The notes: generated from the sequence alone by a model not told the origin. Numbered from the stretch's first letter, positions 51,219 to 59,328 are shown. The stretch: DNA of 64,000 nt from Faeciplasma sp048393055 (GCA_048393055.1 DBFJJS010000010.1:388521-452520), one strand, 5' to 3'. Program-made: numbers and translations.

Positions 51219-53396
51219 CTAATCCTCATCTCGCTGATTGCTCTCTATCGTGACCTTAAGCCCCATCTTAACAAGATTTGTAAAGAACTCTCGCTCCAGC
51301 TCCGGCTCTACGGAGCGCCGTATGAAATTGATTCTAAGCTCGTTTCCATATGAGCACACGCCGCAATTATATGGTGCGGCAGCCTGAGGACCAATAATAA
51401 AGTCAAACGCCTTTACATATGGCTTCATTTCGTCAGGCAGGTCGATCTGTCCCAGGTTTGAAAGCGACAAGCACGCCTGAGCCTCCCCGACCGAATCAAA
51501 TACCGCTTTCATTATGATATTCTTTAGAAACAGCGGGACCATTCTCACCACAAGCAGGTTTTCTGACTTTACATTAGGCGTAAACACCGCCTGCATATTC
51601 TTTTTTGTTATAAATAGACCCAGCTGATGATTTACAATATTAGTTATCTCGTCAAAGCTGTAATCCCCCATCCTCGGGTCTATTCCTATATTGACTACCA
51701 TCACAAAATTGCGCATGGTGTTTCCGCCGAAAAGCTTTCTCAGGTTGACCGGTATCTGTATCTTTACCGGCAGCCTGTTTTTTATATTTTTGACTTTCCT
51801 TTTTTGGATGTCTGCTATCGACTTAAGCATTACGGCGGATAAGAACCCGGTTATGGTCAAGCCGTACCGCTTTGCAAGCTCATGCACCTTATTTACGTCA
51901 ACTATTCCTAGAGTAAGGTGCAAAAAGCCGTCAGGCTCTGGAGTTCCCATAAGACGGTATGACCTGCCCTCCCTCCTTTTAGCGGACACAGGACCGGTAT
52001 TTGCCAAAAAACTGTCCTCAAGCTCCTGCGGCTCCGGGTATGCAAGCCTGTCCAAAACTCCCTTTTCATTAGCAACGCTTATTTTATATCTTTGGGAAAG
52101 GTACTCCGCCACAAGTGTCTTCAGGAACACCATTCCGCCCGTGCCGTCAGTTACGGCGTGGAAAAACTCCACTGCAATCCTGTTTTTATAGTACAGCACC
52201 CTTATAGCGCATTTGCGCACATCGTCAAATGGTCTGAGCATCAAAGGCTGATAACCGTCCTGCATTATATTCGGTGCGGAGCTCACTTCTTCAAGATAAT
52301 ACCAGAAGAAGCCAGTTTTCAGCCGTGCCGCTATCATGGGAAATCTTCTTATCGTAACGTTGAGCGCAGACTGAAGCGTAGAGCGCGAAACAGTCTCGTT
52401 AAGCGTAACGGACAGCCTAAACATATTATACCACCCACGCCGCCTGGACGCGGGAAATATCTTAGCGGCATTGTCGAGCTTTGCCCATCTCGGAGACGAC
52501 GACGGTATAACGCTTTGAATAAAGCGACCTATCTCGGCATAGTGACTCTTATACTCTTTAAGGTCGTATAAAATATATGCGTGCCACATTCTCGGTGCCT
52601 CGATAAGCTTAGACCTTGATCCGGTGCTTATAAGCTTTTCGTGCATCTGCCTTGCGTCGTCAAGCATTACCTCATCTGAACCGACAAATATAAGCGACGG
52701 CGGGAATTTTACGTCCTCAAAAAACAGCGGAGACGCAAGCGGATTCTTCTTATCGTCTGTATAGCAGTCGGCAAAGAGCTGAAGCCTTTCCTTTGTCATA
52801 GATGGATCTACATCCGCGTTGTCTGTATAAGACTGACCGGAAGAGGTAAGATCCGTCCACGGGGATATGGCTATTATCCCAGCGGGCTGCTCCATATCAA
52901 GCTCACTAAGCTTTATGCACAGGCTGTAGCACAGACCACCGCCGGCAGACTCACCGCAAAGTATGATTCTTTTGGGTTTAAATCCATTAGAAATAAGGTA
53001 TTTATACGCTTCAAGCGCATCGTCTACCGCGCAGGGAAATCTGTGTTCTGGTGCAAGCCGGTAAGCACAGCACAATACTTTCATTCCAAACCTTGAGGCA
53101 AGTTTAGAGCCAAATCCCTTTGCATAATCCAGTCCGCCGCAGGTGTATCCTCCGCCGTGGAGGTATAAAATAACGCCGTTGTTGTTATCCGACTGCGGTA
53201 TTACCCATTCCGCGTCAAAATGATCAAATTTTCGCTTATTAAAACTGACCGCAGCCTTATTTGAAAACGCCATTAGATCGCCTATTAAATCCTGCGATTT
53301 TCTAGCTGTTTCAATAGAACTGGCTTCGATCAAAGGCTTAAGTATATTAAGCTGCATTCTGACAAATTTTTCGGTCAAGCTCTCCCTCCTTCCCAA
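51219..53396 (-). CDS. Alpha/beta hydrolase fused to an HxxxDG acyltransferase
   Basis: A 725-residue two-domain protein. The N-terminal ~300 residues are a hormone-sensitive-lipase-type esterase. The oxyanion loop is HGGGYTCGG at 80-88, nucleophile GESAGGG (Ser150), acid GSDEVMLDD (Asp241) and His272 in MWHAYI. The C-terminal ~420 residues resemble the condensation/alcohol acetyltransferase superfamily, with HAVTDG at 413-418 as the HxxxDG catalytic motif (the first His of HHxxxDG is Phe). It sits 34 nt before the zinc-ribbon membrane protein on the same strand. Ester transfer or remodelling of a lipid or secondary product is plausible; the substrate is unknown. Confidence 0.82.
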   Translation of the reverse strand: MGRRESLTEKFVRMQLNILKPLIEASSIETARKSQDLIGDLMAFSNKAAVSFNKRKFDHFDAEWVIPQSDNNNGVILYLHGGGYTCGGLDYAKGFGSKLASRFGMKVLCCAYRLAPEHRFPCAVDDALEAYKYLISNGFKPKRIILCGESAGGGLCYSLCIKLSELDMEQPAGIIAISPWTDLTSSGQSYTDNADVDPSMTKERLQLFADCYTDDKKNPLASPLFFEDVKFPPSLIFVGSDEVMLDDARQMHEKLISTGSRSKLIEAPRMWHAYILYDLKEYKSHYAEIGRFIQSVIPSSSPRWAKLDNAAKIFPASRRRGWYNMFRLSVTLNETVSRSTLQSALNVTIRRFPMIAARLKTGFFWYYLEEVSSAPNIMQDGYQPLMLRPFDDVRKCAIRVLYYKNRIAVEFFHAVTDGTGGMVFLKTLVAEYLSQRYKISVANEKGVLDRLAYPEPQELEDSFLANTGPVSAKRREGRSYRLMGTPEPDGFLHLTLGIVDVNKVHELAKRYGLTITGFLSAVMLKSIADIQKRKVKNIKNRLPVKIQIPVNLRKLFGGNTMRNFVMVVNIGIDPRMGDYSFDEITNIVNHQLGLFITKKNMQAVFTPNVKSENLLVVRMVPLFLKNIIMKAVFDSVGEAQACLSLSNLGQIDLPDEMKPYVKAFDFIIGPQAAAPYNCGVCSYGNELRINFIRRSVEPELEREFFTNLVKMGLKVTIESNQRDED

Positions 53397-53497
53397 GTAA
53401 ACAAAGTTTATAGATATATTTATTTTAGTATATCACAGTTTTTTCGTTTTAGCAATTATAATTTGTCGGGTTGTAGTCTGCTGTACGGAGTAACATT

Positions 53498-53541
53498 AAA
53501 AGCAGAGAAAACCGAAACGGGTTTTCCTGCTTTATTTTTTT
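53498..53541 (+). terminator. Terminator before the first phage gene
   Basis: AAAGCAG and GAAAACC pair with GGGTTTT and CTGCTTT (small mismatches), then ATTTTTTTA. It may end a lost or upstream transcript, or attenuate the phage operon. Confidence 0.75.
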
Positions 53542-53569
53542 ATCCGGACGGCGAAAGGAGGCTTGCGAA

Positions 53570-53821
53570 ATGGACGGATATTCGTATTTGACGTTCGATC
53601 AGCGCCGCGAAATCGAAGCACTTTACAGCGACGGCGAACGCGCGGTGGATATTGCCGCGAAGATCGGAAGAAGCGTTGCCGCTATTTACGAAGAGCTTAA
53701 ACGCGGATACACGGGAGAGCTTGACGAAAACAAGCGTCCTGTTTACAGCGCCGATCTTGCACAGACGACCGTACTTGAAAACATTAGGCGCAGGGGCAAA
53801 AGACGCGCCGCAAATCAGTAA
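53570..53821 (+). CDS. Phage helix-turn-helix protein, IS30-N-terminus-like
   Basis: An 83-residue DNA-binding protein. YLTFDQRREIEALYSDGERAVDIAAKIGRSVAAIYEELKRG matches the HTH that starts IS30-type transposases, but no catalytic part follows. Such stand-alone domains occur in phage early regions. A GAAAGGAGG site lies 9 nt before ATG. It is the first gene of the phage block, so a regulatory role is possible. Confidence 0.75.
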   Translation: MDGYSYLTFDQRREIEALYSDGERAVDIAAKIGRSVAAIYEELKRGYTGELDENKRPVYSADLAQTTVLENIRRRGKRRAANQ

Positions 53822-53830
53822 CGAAAGGAA

Positions 53831-53842
53831 GGCTATTCAATA
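53831..53842 (+). repeat. GGCTATTCAATA box, copy 1
   Basis: Twelve-base identical box that ends at the start codon of the next gene and follows AAAGGAA. Copies 2 and 3 are at 55258 and 59329. Confidence 0.6.
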
Positions 53843-54063
53843 TGGGCAAAACGAACTTTGAAGCAATCACGGCGGGCGCGCAGGAGCTGGGGCGGTTCTT
53901 GCGTTCCCTTCCGATTATCGAAGCGCCGTGGGATATGGAGTTTCAAAAGCAATATTGTAGCGGGTGCGGGGCGGAGAATTGCGACGCTTGCAGGAATGAG
54001 CGCTTCCGGAATAATCCCGAATGGTGGCTATCCCTTGAAGCGGACAGCGGGGTGGCAATGTGA
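53842..54063 (+). CDS. Small phage protein with Cys pairs
   Basis: A 73-residue protein of unknown function. YCSGCGAENCDACRNERF near residues 38-55 has two Cys pairs typical of a small zinc finger. The C-terminal NNPEWWLSLEA is Trp-rich. RBS AAAGGAAGG lies 13 nt before the ATG. The stop overlaps the next GTG start. Confidence 0.65.
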   Translation: MGKTNFEAITAGAQELGRFLRSLPIIEAPWDMEFQKQYCSGCGAENCDACRNERFRNNPEWWLSLEADSGVAM

Positions 54064-54647
54064 AGAGGAAACAAAGGCAGTTCACGGCGGTTCTTTCGCT
54101 GGTGATCGTCGCGATCCCGCTTGCCGCATTTATGCCGTGGAGCGGGACGAATGCGGCGGAGGAAATGCCGCGTTTGTCGGCGGAACCTTCGCCGATCATA
54201 TCCCCTTCCCCGATCCTGACGCTTGCGCCGGAAGAGGAAGAGCCGGAATACATACCGGACGCGGCAGAGGTTGAAGCGCTTGCGAAGATGCTTTACGGGG
54301 AAGCGCGCGGGATCGCTTCGGATATGGAAAAAGCCGCGTGCGTTTGGTGCGTGCTGAACCGCGTTGACGATCCGCGTTTTCCCGACACGGTGCTGGAGGT
54401 TTTAGAAGCGCCGTATCAGTTCGCCGGATATTCGGCGGATTATCCCGTTCTTCCGGAACTTGCCGCGCTGGCGGCTGACGTGCTGAAACGCTATCACGCA
54501 GAGAAAAACGGCGAAGAAAACGTCGGGCGGGTTCTTCCGGCTGAATACCTGTACTTCACGGGCGACGGGCGGAACAATCATTTCACGATCGGCTGGAAAG
54601 ACGCTGAAACGTGGGATTGGAGCTTACAAAATCCTTACGACGATTAG
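54060..54647 (+). CDS. SleB-type cell-wall hydrolase
   Basis: A 195-residue exported or membrane-tethered protein. An N-terminal hydrophobic helix (about 9-25) and a Pro/Glu-rich linker precede a Hydrolase_2 (SleB/CwlJ) domain: AKMLYGEARGIASDMEKAACVWCVLNRV, with the catalytic-type glutamate in GEA. These are spore cortex-lytic or phage wall enzymes. Here it lies in a phage early block rather than beside a holin, which is unusual for a lysin. GTG start overlaps the stop of the preceding gene (GTGA). Confidence 0.82.
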   Translation: MKRKQRQFTAVLSLVIVAIPLAAFMPWSGTNAAEEMPRLSAEPSPIISPSPILTLAPEEEEPEYIPDAAEVEALAKMLYGEARGIASDMEKAACVWCVLNRVDDPRFPDTVLEVLEAPYQFAGYSADYPVLPELAALAADVLKRYHAEKNGEENVGRVLPAEYLYFTGDGRNNHFTIGWKDAETWDWSLQNPYDD

Positions 54648-54661
54648 AAAGGGGCGCGGCT

Positions 54662-54916
54662 ATGGGCGAAATGATATGCCTTTGCAGAGAGATCAACAAA
54701 AGCACGGGAGAAATTGCCGTGTATCCGCTTAAAGCGGAAGTAACGGATCACCTTATTTTCTGCCTTAGGCTTCGGCAAAGAATAAATCCGGAATTAAAGT
54801 ATTTCGTAACGCTTGCCGAAAACTACGACGCAAACGAAGAAACGATCTTGAAGCAGTTACACCGGAAGCAGATTACGGATCGGCTTATTTCGGCTTTGAA
54901 TTTGGTTCAGCTTTGA
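54662..54916 (+). CDS. Phage hypothetical protein
   Basis: An 84-residue protein with no family I recognise. It contains one Cys pair near the N-terminus (MICLCREI) and a helical C-terminal half. ATG 54662, 8 nt after AGAAAGGGG, is preferred to the earlier in-frame start. It lies 14 nt after the wall hydrolase gene and runs close to the next gene. Confidence 0.6.
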   Translation: MGEMICLCREINKSTGEIAVYPLKAEVTDHLIFCLRLRQRINPELKYFVTLAENYDANEETILKQLHRKQITDRLISALNLVQL

Positions 54917-54933
54917 AGAGAGGGGCGGCAATT

Positions 54934-55248
54934 ATGGCAAAAGAAAAGAAGCAGGACAGCGGCTGGCAGTTCCCGAAGGCGCTTGAAATTGTGAAGTGCA
55001 AAGAGGGAAACAAAGAGTTTATGAAGGAACGTCCGGCGCGGCGACCGTTCGGGAACACGGTTCTTATTTGCGAATATCCGCTGGACGGCAACGCAATGCA
55101 GGAACCGAACGCGCGAATGATTACGTGGCGGCTTGCAAAGCGGGCGGCACGGGACTTCTTGCGCGTGTCCTTTATAACTTCGGCAATCGTAACGGCGACG
55201 AAGGCGGACAAGCCCTTCACCGTCGTTCGGGTTTACGGCAGATATTAA
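54934..55248 (+). CDS. Phage hypothetical protein
   Basis: A 104-residue basic protein with no assigned family. ARMITWRLAKRAARDFLRVSF and a run of Lys/Arg near the start hint at nucleic-acid contact, but no motif is certain. ATG 54934, after GAGAGGGGCGG, fits; the open frame extends to 54913. Confidence 0.55.
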   Translation: MAKEKKQDSGWQFPKALEIVKCKEGNKEFMKERPARRPFGNTVLICEYPLDGNAMQEPNARMITWRLAKRAARDFLRVSFITSAIVTATKADKPFTVVRVYGRY

Positions 55249-55257
55249 CCGGAAAGG

Positions 55258-55269
55258 GGCTATTCAATA
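55258..55269 (+). repeat. GGCTATTCAATA box, copy 2
   Basis: Identical to the boxes at 53831 and 59329. It again ends on the A of a start codon and follows GGAAAGG. Confidence 0.6.
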
Positions 55270-55556
55270 TGTTTAATTTCGGAAAAGAAAAAGAAGAGTT
55301 CGCAAAACCTCATATCGTAATTTGCGGCGTATGCGGGCGCGGAACAATGCCGACGGCAGAAATGATCTATATTGCAGAGGAACCGCGCGGAGTTATGGAG
55401 GCACTAACACAGCCGCCGAAACTGTATAACGCTATGGACTGCCCTTGTTGCGGTTGTCAAATCGTGCTGAACCGACGCTTTCCGCGCGTAGAGGTAAAGC
55501 CGAAGGCGGAGCAGGACGACACAGACGAAAGCGAGGTGGCGGAAGTTGAAGATTAA
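55269..55556 (+). CDS. Phage zinc-finger-like protein
   Basis: A 95-residue protein with two Cys pairs, CGVCG and CPCCGC, and an acidic tail (DDTDESEVAEVED). It may be a small zinc finger. The start is chosen by the GGCTATTCAATATG context, and the longer in-frame reading upstream overlaps the preceding gene and is ignored. The next gene starts inside its last codons. Confidence 0.6.
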   Translation: MFNFGKEKEEFAKPHIVICGVCGRGTMPTAEMIYIAEEPRGVMEALTQPPKLYNAMDCPCCGCQIVLNRRFPRVEVKPKAEQDDTDESEVAEVED

Positions 55557-56211
55557 AAATATCGCGGCGATCTGCAAGAAGAACAAATACGCCGTTATCT
55601 ATGAGCGGAACACCGAAAGCGGCGGCGTTGTCCAGTACATAGGCGACGGCGCGGCGGCTTATCCGGTAACAGGGCTTCCGGCGCTGGACAAAGAAAGCCT
55701 TTTAACGATCTTCGACGTTCCGGAAAAACAGCGGGAAGATTGGTTCGTTCAAGTAGCGGGCATTCCTTCGGAAATCAGCTTCGACGATATGGACGCGACC
55801 GAAAAGCCCGTCGAGCGGGAAGCGATTTCGATCGCATATTCCGGAAAGACCTTGAAGCCGTTGCAGACGCGGCGCGGGCTTGTGTTTATCGAAAGCCGCT
55901 ACCTTTCGCCCGTATCCGATATTCTGGACGTGCTGGAGCTATACGAGCGGATCACGCCCGGCGGGACACCATACATTGTGGCGAAGGCGGGCTTCCTGCT
56001 TCAAGCGGTGATTATGCCGTATGACGTAATTAGCCAGCAGTTTGTGGATAACTTGAAGAGGCTTACGGAACAATGCGTTCTTTCCCTTGACCTTCGGGAG
56101 CGGGAGAAAGCGCTGGCGCGCGCCGCAGAGCCGGAGCAATATTCCTTGAACGTCGATCCTGCTACGGGCGAGATCGTCGAGGAAGGAAGCGAGGTGGTGG
56201 ACAATGCCTAA
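55546..56211 (+). CDS. Phage hypothetical protein
   Basis: A 221-residue protein that I do not recognise. The sequence is a mix of strands and helices, with the AGIPSEISFDDMD and TPYIVAKAGFLLQAVIMP stretches. TTG start at 55546 overlaps the preceding stop. It is one of the longest unassigned proteins in the block and may be a DNA-metabolism protein judging only from its neighbours. Confidence 0.6.
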   Translation: MKIKNIAAICKKNKYAVIYERNTESGGVVQYIGDGAAAYPVTGLPALDKESLLTIFDVPEKQREDWFVQVAGIPSEISFDDMDATEKPVEREAISIAYSGKTLKPLQTRRGLVFIESRYLSPVSDILDVLELYERITPGGTPYIVAKAGFLLQAVIMPYDVISQQFVDNLKRLTEQCVLSLDLREREKALARAAEPEQYSLNVDPATGEIVEEGSEVVDNA

Positions 56212-56419
56212 AATGACGATCCGCGTTATCTTGAAGAGCGGTTCGGAATTCGCTATCAAGTGCGACAAGTTCACGATCCAGCAAAATGGCTTCGGACAGG
56301 CGACCGGATACAACATTGAAGGGATCACGGAAAACAAGCCCGTCTATCTGGACTTTGAACAGGTTGCGGCGATTGTCCGCGTATATTCCGATGAAAAGGA
56401 GGCTGGCGGCGGTGAATAG
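56204..56419 (+). CDS. Phage hypothetical protein
   Basis: A 71-residue, strand-rich protein (RVILKSGSEFAIKCDKF, NKPVYLDFEQVAAIVRVY). No family is recognised. It overlaps both neighbours, with GAGGTGG before ATG 56204. Confidence 0.55.
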   Translation: MPKMTIRVILKSGSEFAIKCDKFTIQQNGFGQATGYNIEGITENKPVYLDFEQVAAIVRVYSDEKEAGGGE

Positions 56420-56866
56420 TGCGCTTCTATCCTCAAAGAAAATGGACTGGTGTACGCCGCAAGACTTCTTCGACCGTCTGAACGAAGAATTCGGCTTCGT
56501 GCTTGACGCGGCGGCGACCGACAAAACGGCAAAATGCCCGCTTTACTATACGCCGGAAACGGACGGGCTTTCGCAAAGCTGGGATCGCGGCGGCGCGGTT
56601 TTCTGCAATCCGCCTTATGGACGCGAGATCGGAAAGTGGGTAAAGAAGGCATACGAAGAAGCACGCGGGGGGGGTACGCCGTTGTACTGCTTATCCCAGC
56701 GCGGACGGATACGAGCTATTTTCACGATTACATATACGGCAAAGCGGAAATCCGGTTCGTTCGCGGGCGGCTTCGCTTCACGGACGACGAAGGGAACGCC
56801 AGCGATCCCGCTCCCTTCCCTTCTATGGTAGTTATCTATAACGGGGAGCGGGTGAAAAATGAGTGA
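56412..56866 (+). pseudogene. Dam-type DNA N6-adenine methylase, frameshifted at a G8 tract
   Basis: Two frames together make one phage Dam methylase. From GTG 56412 the first frame reads MDWCTPQDFFDRLNEEFGFVLDAAATD with the catalytic NPPYGR motif. Past G8 at 56667-56674 that frame becomes meaningless. The next frame reads VVLLIPARTDTSYFHDYIYG and ends at 56866, the normal C-terminus of the family. One extra G (G9) or a -1 ribosomal slip would restore the protein (~152 aa). A sequencing error, phase variation or programmed frameshift are all open. AAAGGAGG lies upstream. Confidence 0.8.
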
Positions 56867-57188
56867 GAAGAACGGCTATATCTGTCTTTTAGGCATTGAT
56901 CCGAAGGAAGTTCAAAAGTGTAATGCTTCCGAATGCCCTACTTGCGGCTGGGAAGCGGCGGAAGCAGAGCGCCGACGCGCCTACCTTCGCGAACACGGCT
57001 TGACGCTATGCGCGGACGGCTTGCGCCGTCTGATTATTCCAAAGAACGGAGGTAACGAAGAAATGAAGTACAAAGTATGCGACCATTGCGGCGCGCACCT
57101 TGACAATGGGGAAACGTGCGATTGCCAGAGGGACGCGGAGGAAACCGACAGCGACGAAGAAAGGAGCGAAAACAATGATCGGAATTAA
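56859..57188 (+). CDS. Phage Cys-rich hypothetical protein
   Basis: A 109-residue protein with a first Cys cluster (CNASECPTCGW), a middle helical part and a second cluster (CDHCGAHLDNGETCDC). An internal ATG at 57064 with its own AGGAGG-like site (CGGAGG) could yield the second domain alone. Zinc binding is likely; the role is unknown. It overlaps the methylase reading frame at its start. Confidence 0.6.
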   Translation: MSEKNGYICLLGIDPKEVQKCNASECPTCGWEAAEAERRRAYLREHGLTLCADGLRRLIIPKNGGNEEMKYKVCDHCGAHLDNGETCDCQRDAEETDSDEERSENNDRN

Positions 57189-57507
57189 CGAGGTTGCAAG
57201 GCAAATTCACGAAAACGCCGTCGAACACGGCTGGTGGGACGAAAAGCGCGGCTTTCCGGAGATTATCGCGCTTATTCATTCGGAGGTATCCGAAGCGCTG
57301 GAGGAATACCGCAACGGGCGCTTGCCTACGGAGGTTTACACCGGAAACGGCGGCAAGCCGGAAGGAATACCGATCGAGCTTGCAGACGTGATTATCCGCA
57401 TTTTCGATTATTGCGGGTATGCCGGAATTGACATTGACGCGGCTATTACGCAGAAGCACGAGTTCAACAAAACGCGCCCTTACAGGCACGGCGGGAAGAA
57501 GTGTTGA
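57175..57507 (+). CDS. MazG-like nucleotide pyrophosphohydrolase
   Basis: A 110-residue MazG-superfamily protein that would hydrolyse nucleoside triphosphates or alarmones. IHSEVSEALEEYRNG shows the ExxxE metal motif, with a second acidic helix ELADVIIRIFDYCGYAGID. ATG 57175, 9 nt after AAAGGAG, is chosen. Phages often carry such enzymes to adjust nucleotide pools or stress signals. Confidence 0.8.
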   Translation: MIGINEVARQIHENAVEHGWWDEKRGFPEIIALIHSEVSEALEEYRNGRLPTEVYTGNGGKPEGIPIELADVIIRIFDYCGYAGIDIDAAITQKHEFNKTRPYRHGGKKC

Positions 57508-57509
57508 CA

Positions 57510-58382
57510 ATGGCGGCGGAGCGGGTAAACCACCCAGCGCATTACAACGCGGGCGGGATCGAGTGTATCGACGCGCTGGAAGCGGCGACGATCGGGCTTG
57601 AAGGGATAGAAGCCTTCTGCACGGCAAACGCGATCAAATACTTATGGCGCTGGAAGCGGAAGAACGGCGAAGAAGATTTACAAAAGGCTATTTGGTACAT
57701 TAACAGGATCATTGATCGAGCGGGAAAACCGCCCGAGGAAAGAAAGGGGCTTTTCGATATGACGGAAAACAAACACGGCTTCGAGCCGAAGCAGGAAATC
57801 ACGATCGGCGGGATCGCCTTCACGATCATTCAGACCGCCGAAAGCTGGGTGAAGTGCATTGCTTCGGAGTGCGTTGGCGAAGGCGCTTTCGACGCGCAGA
57901 ACAGGAACGATTTCGCCGCGTCCGATATTCGCGAGTTCTTGAACGGCGAATTCTTGCACAAGCTGATCGCGGCGGGCGCGCCGGAAGCAATGTTCGAGTA
58001 TTTCAACGTGGACTTGACCGCAGACGACGGCTTGAAAGACTACGGCGGCGATCGCGTCCGCGTCGGGCTTATCACGTGCGACGAATACAGGCTTCTTCGC
58101 GGCAACATTCCGGAACTTCCGAACACTTGGTGGTGGACGGCGACACCGGACAGCCCGAAAAATCCATTCGTCCGCCTCGTCTATTCCGATGGCACGCTGT
58201 ACTACCACAGCGCTTACTACGGGTACGGGGGCGTTCGCCCGCTTTGTGTTCTGAAATCTGAAATCTTGAAATCCTACCTTGACGGGGACGAAAGGAAACG
58301 CGCCGAAGCCGTCGATATGATGAAGCATATTGCGGCGGCGTGGAACATCAAGCCGGAAGAGGTATTCGGGGAAGGAAGGTAA
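57510..58382 (+). CDS. DUF3310 domain fused to a DUF6273/CLec-like domain
   Basis: A 290-residue protein. The N-terminal ~75 residues match DUF3310 (VNHPAHYNAGGIECIDALEA and KYLWRWKRKNGEEDLQKAIWYINRI). Residues ~90-270 resemble DUF6273: WWTATPDSPKNPFVRLVYSDGTLYYHSAYYGYGGVRPLCVL. That fold is related to the C-type-lectin-like domains varied by diversity-generating retroelements. No reverse transcriptase is in the window. ATG 57510 lies 2 nt after the MazG-like stop. Confidence 0.7.
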   Translation: MAAERVNHPAHYNAGGIECIDALEAATIGLEGIEAFCTANAIKYLWRWKRKNGEEDLQKAIWYINRIIDRAGKPPEERKGLFDMTENKHGFEPKQEITIGGIAFTIIQTAESWVKCIASECVGEGAFDAQNRNDFAASDIREFLNGEFLHKLIAAGAPEAMFEYFNVDLTADDGLKDYGGDRVRVGLITCDEYRLLRGNIPELPNTWWWTATPDSPKNPFVRLVYSDGTLYYHSAYYGYGGVRPLCVLKSEILKSYLDGDERKRAEAVDMMKHIAAAWNIKPEEVFGEGR

Positions 58383-58387
58383 CAGAA

Positions 58388-58714
58388 ATGCGGGCGGCAA
58401 GCATTACGGACTATATACCGATCGGCAAGGAAAACGCGGTAACGCGCGCACACCTTCGCGCGGTAACGGGCTTGCCGGATCGGAAGATACGAGAAGAGAT
58501 TGAACAGGCAAGGCGCAAGGGCGCGATTATCATTAACGCGCAGGACGGCGCTGGCTACTATCAAAGCGAGGATATACGGGATATTGCGAAGCAGTACAGG
58601 CAAAACGAGCGCCGCGCCCTTTCGATCCTTGCACAGCAAAAGCATTTACGCAAGCGGCTGAAGGAAGCTGGCGTAATGGAAGGAAGGAAAGTGGTTATCA
58701 ATGACGATGTTTGA
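58388..58714 (+). CDS. Phage helix-turn-helix hypothetical protein
   Basis: A 108-residue protein of a type I recall from Clostridia phages. IPIGKENAVTRAHLRAVTGLPDRKIREEIEQARRKGAIIIN looks like a winged helix-turn-helix. The C-terminus is a charged helix. ATG 58388 is preferred to earlier in-frame starts, after GGAAGG. A role in regulation or replication is possible. Confidence 0.65.
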   Translation: MRAASITDYIPIGKENAVTRAHLRAVTGLPDRKIREEIEQARRKGAIIINAQDGAGYYQSEDIRDIAKQYRQNERRALSILAQQKHLRKRLKEAGVMEGRKVVINDDV

Positions 58715-58895
58715 TTTTATGCAAAACGCCTTCTTCCTGCTTTGCGGGATTATCTGCATTGCGGCGGCGGTTTTGATTGTCTATTGTGTGATCGTCGCGA
58801 TCTTCCGCACTTGCGGCAGACGCGGCGCAAAGAAGAACACCGGATACAGCCACAACGCGGATATGCAAAGGAGAAATGGGAATGAGCGAAATTAA
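58701..58895 (+). CDS. Small phage membrane protein
   Basis: A 64-residue protein with one hydrophobic helix (about residues 8-35, Leu/Ile/Val/Ala-rich) and a basic C-terminus. It overlaps the previous gene by 14 nt and the next by ~14 nt. Topology fits a holin-like or regulatory membrane peptide, but nothing else supports either. Confidence 0.6.
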   Translation: MTMFDFMQNAFFLLCGIICIAAAVLIVYCVIVAIFRTCGRRGAKKNTGYSHNADMQRRNGNERN

Positions 58896-59262
58896 ACTGG
58901 ACGCGGAAGCGCTGGAAGAAGCGGGCGCGGCGCTGGGGTTTATGTTCGCGGCGCTTTTTAGAGGATTTCAAGCCGGAATGGACGCTTACGACGTTATGCA
59001 GGAAGAAACCGCGATCCGAGAGATTAGGAAAAAGGAAGCGGAACAGGAACGTTCCGTGAAAACGGAAATTGCGGATTGCAGGAAATGCTGGTGCGATCAG
59101 TGCGCGCGGCTGGAAGAGTGCGATAAAATCCGCGAAGGGTTCACGCCGGACGGGGTACGCCCTTTCCCGTGCGTGGGGTGCGAAAACGGAATGCGCTTCA
59201 AACCTTGCGAAGAACCGCAATGCGAAGAGTTCGTGCAGGGCGAAGGGCTGAACAATGGATAA
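58882..59262 (+). CDS. Phage Cys-rich hypothetical protein
   Basis: A 126-residue protein. The first half is an amphipathic helix region. The second has many cysteines (CRKCWCDQCARLEECDKI, CVGCENG, CEEPQCEEF), which suggests several zinc sites. ATG 58882, 8 nt after AAAGGAG, is preferred to ATG 58876. It ends the first phage operon, with a strong terminator after it. Confidence 0.6.
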   Translation: MSEIKLDAEALEEAGAALGFMFAALFRGFQAGMDAYDVMQEETAIREIRKKEAEQERSVKTEIADCRKCWCDQCARLEECDKIREGFTPDGVRPFPCVGCENGMRFKPCEEPQCEEFVQGEGLNNG

Positions 59263-59263
59263 A

Positions 59264-59308
59264 TAAAAAAAGAACCGTCCTGTATGGGCGTACAGGACGG
59301 TTCTTCCC
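59264..59308 (+). terminator. Strong terminator ending the first phage operon
   Basis: AAGAACCGTCCTGTA (59270-59284) pairs perfectly with TACAGGACGGTTCTT (59291-59305). Confidence 0.92.
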
Positions 59309-59328
59309 CGTTCGGGGTTGCCGTATAA

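Noticed and set aside
53570..53821. IS30 transposase
   Set aside because: Only the N-terminal HTH is present, no DDE catalytic region and no flanking repeats.
54060..54647. Phage endolysin of the lysis module
   Set aside because: No holin or structural genes are close; it lies in the early block, so the assignment stays open.
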